NCBI GenBank assembly: GCA_019638615.1
Contig: JAHBTL010000019.1
Location: 59,092-123,091 of the forward strand
Origin: Chitinophagaceae bacterium
Lineage (GTDB): Bacteria; Bacteroidota; Bacteroidia; Chitinophagales; Chitinophagaceae
DNA: 64,000 nucleotides
Direction of reading: 5' to 3'
A model generated the notes under the pieces. That model saw nothing but the letters and a program-made list of their open reading frames with translations. It searched no databases and was not told the DNA's origin. Position 1 is the stretch's first letter, and every line of letters begins with the position of its first letter. A program made the translations under genes and the position numbers. Shown one piece after another: positions 53,599 through 60,915 of the stretch.

Positions 53599-54507
53599 TT
53601 AAAAATACCCGTTCTTCTTCCTGTCTTCCATTGCCGCTTCCGATACCTTATCATCAATTCTTGTTTCGCCTCTTTCGCTGGTTTTGGTAGCAATGATTTC
53701 GGTAATGATATCGTCAAGTGTAACAGCGTTAGATGCGACTGCCGCGGTGCAGGTCATATCACCTACCGTGCGGTAACGCACCTTTTTATTTACAATAACA
53801 TCTGTATCGTCTATGCGTATGTATTCGGATACCGCTACATACTGTCCTTCGTATTCGAGCACTTCTCTTTCATGTGCGAAGTAGATGGAAGGAAGGGCGA
53901 TCTTTTCACGGCGGATATAGTTCCATACATCCAGTTCCGTCCAGTTGCTGATGGGGAACACCCTTACATTTTCACCTTTGTTGATTTTGCCGTTGTAGGT
54001 GTTCCATAATTCCGGGCGCTGCTTTTTGGGATCCCATTGTCCGAATTCATCCCGTACAGAAAAGATCCTTTCTTTCGCTCTGGCCTTTTCTTCATCCCTG
54101 CGTGCGCCGCCGATGCAGGCATCAAATCCAAATTCTTCTATTGTATCCAGTAAAGTATAAGTCTGCAGTTGGTTACGGCTGGCAAATTTTCCTTTTTGTT
54201 CGGTGAGTTTTTTTGTCTTTATAGTATCCTCTACCAGTCTTACCACCAGCTTTTCACCAATGCTTTCCGCCAGTTGATCCCGGAATTGCAATGCTTCCGG
54301 GAAATTGTGCCCGGTATCAATATGTACCAGGGGAAAGGGAAATTTCCCCGGGCGAAAAGCTTTCAATGCCAGGTGGACCAATACAATAGAATCTTTTCCC
54401 CCGCTGAACAGCAAAGCCGGTTTTTCAAACTGTCCCGCCACTTCACGAAAAATGTGAATGGACTCCGATTCCAGCTCGTCTAGATAATCCAGGTGATGTA
54501 CGCTCAT
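53599..54507 (-). CDS. cysD: Sulfate adenylyltransferase small subunit
   Basis: 302 residues of the PP-loop (ATP pyrophosphatase) family. It carries out the adenylyl transfer that makes APS, together with CysN. The PP-loop is ALLFSGGKDSIVLVHLALKA (about 32-51), and further motifs are FPLVHIDTGHNFPEALQFRD, CIGGARRDEEKARAKERIFS, SNWTELDVWNYIRREKI and the C-terminal GETRIDDKVSEAAMEDRKKNGYF, which is typical of CysD. It is separated from cysH by 45 bp and from cysN by a 123 bp spacer. Confidence 0.96.
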   Translation of the reverse strand: MSVHHLDYLDELESESIHIFREVAGQFEKPALLFSGGKDSIVLVHLALKAFRPGKFPFPLVHIDTGHNFPEALQFRDQLAESIGEKLVVRLVEDTIKTKKLTEQKGKFASRNQLQTYTLLDTIEEFGFDACIGGARRDEEKARAKERIFSVRDEFGQWDPKKQRPELWNTYNGKINKGENVRVFPISNWTELDVWNYIRREKIALPSIYFAHEREVLEYEGQYVAVSEYIRIDDTDVIVNKKVRYRTVGDMTCTAAVASNAVTLDDIITEIIATKTSERGETRIDDKVSEAAMEDRKKNGYF

Positions 54508-54552
54508 TTATTTTTTTTTGATTTGAAATCTGAAATTTCAAATTTGAAATTT
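54508..54552. repeat. A/T simple-sequence spacer between cysH and cysD
   Basis: TTTGAAATCTGAAATTTC, AAATTTGAAATTTTT: one of the recurring degenerate TTTGAAAT spacers. Confidence 0.5.
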
Positions 54553-55284
54553 TTAATTCTTCACTTCTTCATGTACATGCAATCCGCATTCTTTCTTCGA
54601 TGCGTCTTCCCACCACCAGCGCCCGGCCCGGAAATCTTCACCCGGGCGAATGGCTCTTGTGCAGGGTGCGCAGCCTATACTTACAAAACCTTTATCATGT
54701 AAAGGATTATAGGGTATTTCATTCTTGTTAATGAAAGCGATCGTTTCATCGGTTGTCCAGTGCAGGATCGGGTGATACTTTACCACGTTATTCACCCCGT
54801 CCCATTCCAACTGCTGCATATCGTGCCTGTTAGGCGAATGCTCGGCGCGTATACCGGTGATCCATACTTTCTTTCCTTTCAACGCCCGTTGCAGGGGTTC
54901 CACCTTGCGTATGTGGCAGCACTGCTTACGGTTCTCAACCGATTCATAAAAGCTGTTAGGGCCTTTCTGTTCAATGAATTGCTGAAGCGAAAGACTGTCG
55001 GGATAAAAAGCGGTGATCGGGTGATTGTATTTTTCCAGCGTGCGGCTCCAGGTAGAATAAGTTTCAGGAAACATACGGCCTGTATCCAAAGTAAAGACCT
55101 GGATATCCAGGTTTTCGCTGAATATGATATGGGCGATCGCCTGATCTTCCCAACTGAAGCTGGTGGAGAAAACAACCTGTCCCGGGTAGCTGTTCGCAAT
55201 GTTCTTTAAACTTTGAGCGATATTGGTCTCGCCGACGAGCCGGGAAATTTCCTGAATATCTCCGGTGAGCGTTGTTTGAGTCAT
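54553..55284 (-). CDS. cysH: Adenylyl-sulfate (APS) reductase, thioredoxin-dependent
   Basis: 243 residues. It reduces the activated sulfate to sulfite, with thioredoxin as donor. The PP-loop-like region is SFSWEDQAIAH, followed by VFTLDTGRMFPETY. The paired cysteines of the [4Fe-4S] type are present, RKQCCHIRKVEPL and SIGCAPCTRA, which mark enzymes that use APS; PAPS reductases lack them. The catalytic cysteine is in the C-terminal KKECGLHVHEE. So PAPS and an APS kinase are not needed, which fits the lack of cysC here. It is the first gene of the run and sits behind a polycysteine leader ORF. Confidence 0.93.
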   Translation of the reverse strand: MTQTTLTGDIQEISRLVGETNIAQSLKNIANSYPGQVVFSTSFSWEDQAIAHIIFSENLDIQVFTLDTGRMFPETYSTWSRTLEKYNHPITAFYPDSLSLQQFIEQKGPNSFYESVENRKQCCHIRKVEPLQRALKGKKVWITGIRAEHSPNRHDMQQLEWDGVNNVVKYHPILHWTTDETIAFINKNEIPYNPLHDKGFVSIGCAPCTRAIRPGEDFRAGRWWWEDASKKECGLHVHEEVKN

Positions 55285-55331
55285 AATCCGTTGAAATTGA
55301 TGGGGAGTTTGAGTTTCTTGTCAGGCAACCT

Positions 55332-55350
55332 GCCTGCTTTCAAAGCAGGC
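55332..55350 (-). promoter_or_regulatory. Perfect 19-nt palindrome in the cysH leader (candidate attenuator hairpin)
   Basis: GCCTGCTTTGAAAGCAGGC on the minus strand, with 9-bp arms around one base (the loop must open by a few pairs in RNA). It begins 4 nt after the stop of the polycysteine ORF and ends 47 nt before the cysH start. The next bases give a competing hairpin, CAGGC-AGGTT-GCCTG (55322-55336), sharing the CAGGC arm. No T-run follows, so control of translation or RNA stability is likelier than termination. Confidence 0.55.
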
Positions 55351-55354
55351 CGTA

Positions 55355-55393
55355 TCAGCAACAACAACAGCAGTATATATCTATTTTCACCAT
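55355..55393 (-). CDS. Polycysteine leader peptide ahead of cysH (MVKIDIYCCCCC)
   Basis: A 12-codon ORF, ATG 55393 to TGA 55357-55355, encoding MVKIDIYCCCCC. Five consecutive cysteine codons (TGC TGT TGT TGT TGC, 55372-55358) end right at the stop. It lies about 27 nt downstream of the transcription start implied by the promoter element at 55428-55435 and 70 nt upstream of cysH. A strong palindrome follows 4 nt after its stop. Five cysteines in 12 codons is very unlikely by chance, and the gene behind it starts sulfate reduction. A ribosome short of Cys-tRNA would pause on this run and change folding of the leader. Similar polycysteine leader ORFs control cysteine genes in mycobacteria; here the role is inferred. 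Confidence 0.75.
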   Translation of the reverse strand: MVKIDIYCCCCC

Positions 55394-55427
55394 CAAAGCG
55401 ATTTTATTACTCTATTAAATTGGTGGA

Positions 55428-55460
55428 CAAAGATAGTATCTAATTTTCAATCTTCCGAAA
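55428..55460 (-). promoter_or_regulatory. Putative promoter of the cys operon
   Basis: On the minus strand, TATCTTTG (55435-55428) is an exact TAnnTTTG -7 element. The -33 region about 21 nt upstream is TTTCG (55460-55456), a near match to TTTG. It would start transcription near 55420. Confidence 0.55.
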
Positions 55461-55485
55461 GTTTGCCTGAACAATTTTGATTTTT

Positions 55486-55518
55486 TTTGATTATTAACAG
55501 ATTTTACTATTACCTTTG
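55486..55518 (+). promoter_or_regulatory. Putative promoter of the SAM riboswitch transcript
   Basis: TTTG (55486-55489), 21 nt, TACCTTTG (55511-55518). It starts transcription about 12 nt before the riboswitch's first stem and is divergent from the cys promoter 50 bp away. Confidence 0.65.
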
Positions 55519-55537
55519 CGCCAGTTCTTTAATACAT

Positions 55538-55655
55538 ACTTATCAAGAAAGGCAGAGGGACTGGCCCGATGAAGCCTTGGCAACCTGTTTTGCAATCGTT
55601 TGCAATTGTAAAGCAAGGTGCCAATTCCATCACGCTATAAGCGTGACAGATAAGT
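55538..55655 (+). ncRNA. SAM-I (S-box) riboswitch aptamer
   Basis: It has the conserved S-box core: the P1 stem ACTTATC (55538-55544) with GATAAGT (55649-55655), then the AGAGGGACTGGCCC, GATGAAGCC and GGCAACC blocks of the first half and GGTGCCAATTCC of the second, with the variable stem CACGC-TATAA-GCGTG near the end. It binds SAM and switches the terminator at 55700-55735. It controls the metY-metX-hom side. Confidence 0.95.
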
Positions 55656-55699
55656 CAGACGAAAAGCTGGAATTCATAATATATTTAAGATAAAGTAGT

Positions 55700-55735
55700 A
55701 AGCTCTTCCGAAGACTTGTCGGGAGAGCTTTTTTT
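55700..55735 (+). terminator. Riboswitch-controlled terminator
   Basis: AAGCTCTTCCGA (55700-55711) pairs with TCGGGAGAGCTT (55719-55730), 12 bp with one wobble, followed by seven T. GACTTGTC (55713-55720) in its loop can instead pair with GATAAGTC (55649-55656), the 3' side of P1, giving an antiterminator when SAM is absent. Confidence 0.88.
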
Positions 55736-55979
55736 ATGCCCCTGTACCAGCAGGGTGTCTGCAAAAAAACAGTCCTTCATTTGCCGCTCAAAACCAGCAT
55801 CGTAGAAAATATAAGTGGCTGAAAATGTAAGTTAAATGAAAAAAAAGCCGGTTTACTCATACAGAGAAGCTATATGATAAATGGCAGTGTAACCGGGAGA
55901 GACAAAGAGTAAATTTGTTAGCTTCTTTTAAATGTAAAGAATAGTGAGCTTTGAAAGAAAAGAAATAACGAATAAAATT

Positions 55980-56012
55980 TTTGCAGAATGCTTTTAAAAC
56001 CTGTTATTTTTG
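55980..56012 (+). promoter_or_regulatory. Second putative promoter, downstream of the riboswitch
   Basis: TTTG (55980-55983), 21 nt, TATTTTTG (56005-56012), an exact match with the same spacing as the riboswitch promoter. Transcription would start near 56019, skip the riboswitch and read the polycysteine ORF at 56030. Confidence 0.6.
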
Positions 56013-56029
56013 TAGCGTTACGCAGTAGT

Positions 56030-56110
56030 ATGGAATTGAAACAACACACAAATAATAGGAATATATCTGCACTAACGTGTTGTTGCAGTGATTATATGCC
56101 TGTGGCATAA
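56030..56110 (+). CDS. Cys-Cys-Cys leader peptide ahead of metY
   Basis: A 26-codon ORF, ATG 56030 to TAA 56108-56110. It begins MELKQHTNNRNIS and ends ALTCCCSDYMPVA, with three consecutive cysteine codons (TGT TGT TGC, 56078-56086) as residues 17-19. It starts about 10 nt after the expected start site of the second promoter. The Cys codons lie in the 3' arm of a perfect helix: AACAACAC (56040-56047) with GTGTTGTT (56077-56084). A second perfect hairpin, TATGCC-TGT-GGCATA (56095-56109), covers the stop codon. metY begins 89 nt on. Position, Cys run and folding match a leader that senses cysteine supply, as with the leader before cysH. Confidence 0.65.
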   Translation: MELKQHTNNRNISALTCCCSDYMPVA

Positions 56111-56163
56111 ACTGTATTCACAGCTCCTCTTTGCCTATTTTTTTCTTAAATATTTTTCTTTAG

Positions 56164-57519
<1,356 letters not shown>

Positions 57520-57523
57520 CAGG

Positions 57524-57561
57524 AAAAGAGACGTGAAAGCTTAATTTTGCGTCTCTTTTTT
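57524..57561. terminator. Terminator between metY and metX
   Basis: AAAAGAGACG (57524-57533) pairs with CGTCTCTTTT, and further T follow. Its loop contains TAATTTTG (57542-57549), which fits a -7 element, but I see no TTTG at -33. metX may be reached by read-through or from a weak promoter here. Confidence 0.7.
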
Positions 57562-57593
57562 ATACCTGTATTTCACCGGTAATGTTGTTATAC

Positions 57594-58661
57594 ATGTCAA
57601 CCCAGGTTTATACATATCATATGCCTTTTACACTGGAAAGCGGTGTAACGGTGCCATCCTATCATCTTGCTTATACAACTTTGGGAAAGCTGAATGCGCG
57701 CAAAGACAACGTGGTATGGGTTTTTCATGCACTTACGGCCAATAGCAATCCGGCCGACTGGTGGCCCGGGTTGGTAGGCGAGGGGAAGTTTTTTGACCCG
57801 GCAAAGTATTTTATTATTTGCGTGAACATGCCCGGCAGTTGCTATGGCAGCATGGGTCCGCTGGAAGTGAACCCCGAAACGGGGGAAAGATGGTACCACG
57901 ATTTCCCTTTATTTACTACCCGAGACATAGTACGGTCGTACATACCGCTGAAACAATACCTGGGAATTGAAAAAATTCATGTGGGCATTGGCGGGTCGAT
58001 GGGAGGCCAGCAGTTGCTGGAGTGGGCCATTGAAGAACCCGGTTTGTTCGATCACATTATAGGGTTGGCTACCAATGCACAGCATTCACCCTGGGGAGTA
58101 GCATTCAATGCTTCCCAAAGGATGTGTATAGAAACAGACAGTACCTGGAATGAACGTATACCTGAAGCAGGTATAAAGGGAATGATGGCTGCCAGGAGTA
58201 TAGCGCTGCTCAGCTATCGTAATTATTATACCTACAACCTTACGCAGCCACGCGATAAAAAGACCGCATGGCCCGTTCCGCATCCGTATGGCGGGGAAGC
58301 TGCAGAAAGCTATCAACGCTACCAGGGAGAAAAGCTGGCCAAACGCTTTAACGCATTCAGCTATTACAGGTTAAGTCAGGCTATGGATGCGCACGATGTT
58401 GGACGAGGCCGTAATTCCATAGAGGAAGCACTGGGCCGTATTCGTTCCAAAGCGTTGATGATAGGTATTGCAAATGATCTGCTGTTCCCCCCTGAAGAGC
58501 AGGAAAAAATAGCAGCACACATACAAGATGCGGAATATCATTTAATAGAATCGTTTTATGGTCACGACGGCTTTTTGCTGGAATATGAAAAGATAGAAAA
58601 CCTGTTAAAAGATTTTGTGCAAGCAGATAATATCAGTTATTTAAAATTAGTAAACCAGTAA
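57594..58661 (+). CDS. metX: Homoserine O-acetyltransferase
   Basis: 355 residues from ATG 57594 (MSTQVYTYHMPFTLESG); ATG 57582 would add four residues. An alpha/beta hydrolase-fold enzyme that acetylates homoserine with acetyl-CoA to give the substrate of MetY. The nucleophile elbow is GIGGSMGGQQLLEWA, the start of the core is NVVWVFHALTANSNPADWWP, and the acid/His part is GIANDLLFPPEEQEKIA, then ESFYGHDGFLLEYE. The MetX signature NMPGSCYGSMGP is present. It lies between metY and hom and ends 2 bp before hom. Confidence 0.96.
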   Translation: MSTQVYTYHMPFTLESGVTVPSYHLAYTTLGKLNARKDNVVWVFHALTANSNPADWWPGLVGEGKFFDPAKYFIICVNMPGSCYGSMGPLEVNPETGERWYHDFPLFTTRDIVRSYIPLKQYLGIEKIHVGIGGSMGGQQLLEWAIEEPGLFDHIIGLATNAQHSPWGVAFNASQRMCIETDSTWNERIPEAGIKGMMAARSIALLSYRNYYTYNLTQPRDKKTAWPVPHPYGGEAAESYQRYQGEKLAKRFNAFSYYRLSQAMDAHDVGRGRNSIEEALGRIRSKALMIGIANDLLFPPEEQEKIAAHIQDAEYHLIESFYGHDGFLLEYEKIENLLKDFVQADNISYLKLVNQ

Positions 58662-58663
58662 AC

Positions 58664-59920
58664 ATGGAAGCAAATAAACAGTTGAATATAGGGTTGTTTG
58701 GATTTGGAGTAGTAGGAGAGGGTTTGTATAAGGTATTGGAACAAACTCCTTCGCTTCAGGCAAATATTGTAAAGGTTTGTATAAAAGATCCGTCCAAAAA
58801 AAGAAATGCGCCCGCTTCGTTGTTCACTACCGACCGGTACGCCCTGCTAAATGATCCCGGAATCAACGTGATCGTGGAAGTGATCAACGAGTCGGAAGCA
58901 GCTTTCGAAATTGTTTCTACCGCCTTAAAGAACGGGAAAGCAGTGGTAAGCGCCAGCAAAAAAATGATTGCCGAACATTTGCCTGAGATACTGGAATTGC
59001 AGAAAAAGTACGACCAGCCTTTTCTTTGCGAGTCCGCAGCATGTGCCTCTATACCGGTGATCAGGAACCTGGAAGAATATTACGACAACGACTTATTACA
59101 CTCCATCAGGGCTATTGTAAATGGCTCTACCAACTTCATTCTTACCAAAATGTTTGAAGATAAGCTCGATTTCAAGCAGGCTTTGATTTTGGCGCAGCAG
59201 CTGGGCTTTGCGGAAGCGGATCCTTCGCTGGATGTAGATGGATGGGATGCCTTAAATAAATGGACTTTTTTGTTGACACATGCTTATGGTATTGTGGAAA
59301 AGCCGGAAAATATAGTGTTCAACGGCATTCAGAATATCAAGCTCAGCGACGCCTCTGTTGCAAAAGAAAAAAATCATGAGATCAAGCTGGTGGCGCAGGC
59401 AAAGAAATTGCACAACGGTAAGGTAGCCGCGTTCGTGCTGCCCCAGTTCGTGAACCACGAAGATCCGCTGGCTTTTGTGAAAAATGAATTCAACGGGGTG
59501 GTGATTGAAAGCAGCTTTGCCGATAAGCAGTTCTTTTATGGTAAAGGCGCCGGAAGTTTTCCTACCGCTTCTGCTGTGCTAAGCGATATTTCGGCTTTGC
59601 GCTATCAGTACCGGTATGAATATAAAAAGTTGTATTATCATAAGCCACAGGAGCTTACCAATGATTTTTATGTGCGCACATATGTAAGCTTTGATGACTG
59701 GAAACATGTGCCCCGCGATGATTTTGAATGGATAGAAGAATGGCACGCAGGCGAGCGCAAATACCTGGTAGGCGTTCTGCATTTTGACAAGTTGAAAAAT
59801 AATAAGTGGTGGAAAGAAAATAATGTGTCGCTGATCCTTTCTCCCGATGCTATTATCGAAGACATTGAGATCAGGAAATTAAAAAAGAAGAGCCTGGAAC
59901 TGGCAGGGATACTCGACTGA
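58664..59920 (+). CDS. hom: Homoserine dehydrogenase
   Basis: 418 residues. It reduces aspartate semialdehyde to homoserine with NAD(P)H. The Rossmann opening is LNIGLFGFGVVGEGLYKVLE (about 7-26). Then follow VVSASKKMIAEHL, the signature IRAIVNGSTNFILTKM, and AEADPSLDVDGWDALNKWTF, which holds the catalytic Asp/Lys pair. GAGSFPTASAVLSDI is typical of the substrate domain. The last 90 residues are a short C-terminal extension that I cannot match to a standard ACT domain. No aspartokinase is fused or next to it. It starts 2 bp after metX and ends before a terminator. Confidence 0.94.
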   Translation: MEANKQLNIGLFGFGVVGEGLYKVLEQTPSLQANIVKVCIKDPSKKRNAPASLFTTDRYALLNDPGINVIVEVINESEAAFEIVSTALKNGKAVVSASKKMIAEHLPEILELQKKYDQPFLCESAACASIPVIRNLEEYYDNDLLHSIRAIVNGSTNFILTKMFEDKLDFKQALILAQQLGFAEADPSLDVDGWDALNKWTFLLTHAYGIVEKPENIVFNGIQNIKLSDASVAKEKNHEIKLVAQAKKLHNGKVAAFVLPQFVNHEDPLAFVKNEFNGVVIESSFADKQFFYGKGAGSFPTASAVLSDISALRYQYRYEYKKLYYHKPQELTNDFYVRTYVSFDDWKHVPRDDFEWIEEWHAGERKYLVGVLHFDKLKNNKWWKENNVSLILSPDAIIEDIEIRKLKKKSLELAGILD

Positions 59921-59944
59921 CCGATCGACGATTTCTTATAAAAG

Positions 59945-59971
59945 CTGCTTCCGGTTGCGAAGCGGTTTTTT
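59945..59971 (+). terminator. Terminator after hom
   Basis: CTGCTTC (59945-59951) pairs with GAAGCGG (59959-59965; one wobble), followed by six T. It ends the metY-metX-hom run. Confidence 0.7.
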
Positions 59972-60193
59972 ATTTGCCGTCTCATGCAGGTAATTCCTTG
60001 CAATGCATTCAGGCTCATTCCCGGTAACAATTATGTGTACTGCCTGTTCTTTTAACAGGCACAAGCGTCCAGCCTGATCTTTCCAGCATATTATGTCCTC
60101 ATTGATTGCTTCATGGCACGGGTACCGGTAGCATATCTCACAAGTGCGGCTACTGCCTGTGCTTTGTTTTGGCAGCGTCGGTCAATTGAGTGG

Positions 60194-60745
60194 TCAATTC
60201 AGTTGCGGATCGGTAGGAAAATTGATCATCATCGAATAGTCGTCTCCTAATAATTTCAATGAATCCTTCCAGATATCGTTGGGACTGCGATGGAAAACAA
60301 TGCTTTTTTTTGCTTCAGCGGTTATCCAGCTTTTTCCTTTCATTTCTTCATCCAGTTGCCTGCTCCCCCAGCCTGAATAACCAATGTAAAACCTGATTTT
60401 TTTGTGATCGAGCAGGTCTTTCCGTAACAATGATTTTGCCAGCTCAAAGTCTCCACCCCAGTAAATCCCGTCAATTACCTCCACTCCACCGGGTATCAGT
60501 TCGGGACAGGTATGCAAAAAATGGAGGGTATCAGCCTGCACTGGGCCGCCTACAAAAACCGGTATTTTAATGCCTTCCAGCTCCGGCACCAATTCATCTA
60601 CCGTATGTTGTAAGCCTTTGTTTAGCACAAAACCCAGGCTGCCTTCTTCCTGGTGCTCGCAAAGCAGTACTACCGTTCTCATGAAATGTGGATCTTTCAG
60701 GAACGGTTCAGCAATTAATAATATACCGGCCGAAAGTGTATGCAT
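60194..60745 (-). CDS. YqgE/AlgH-family protein
   Basis: 183 residues, the usual family length, without signal peptide. Signatures are GILLIAEPFLKDPHFMRTVV, LLCEHQEEGSLGFVLNKGL, VFVGGPVQADTLHFLHTCPE and RFYIGYSGWGSRQLDEEMKG. The family is widespread and its fold is known, but its biochemical role is not. It is encoded alone and diverges from the sensor kinase gene at 60916. The 273 bp between it and hom hold the hom terminator and no further ORF. Confidence 0.93.
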   Translation of the reverse strand: MHTLSAGILLIAEPFLKDPHFMRTVVLLCEHQEEGSLGFVLNKGLQHTVDELVPELEGIKIPVFVGGPVQADTLHFLHTCPELIPGGVEVIDGIYWGGDFELAKSLLRKDLLDHKKIRFYIGYSGWGSRQLDEEMKGKSWITAEAKKSIVFHRSPNDIWKDSLKLLGDDYSMMINFPTDPQLN

Positions 60746-60915
60746 CGTTCTAAGTTAGTGTAGAAAACATTGACAGGCAATTAATATCTGTAGTTTTTTG
60801 TATAATTGCTTACGCTAAACCTTCTTCTTATGGATATGACTCCTATGCATAAAACTTCGTTAAATAGCCTCCGGCAACCCTGCCGGCGGCGATATAAAAG
60901 TAATTTTGGTAACGG

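Noticed and set aside
57542-57549. TAATTTTG as a metX promoter
   Set aside because: Lies in the loop of the metY terminator with no TTTG at the proper upstream distance.
59972-60193. tRNA or other structured RNA after hom
   Set aside because: I looked for a cloverleaf and found none; only the hom terminator is supported.
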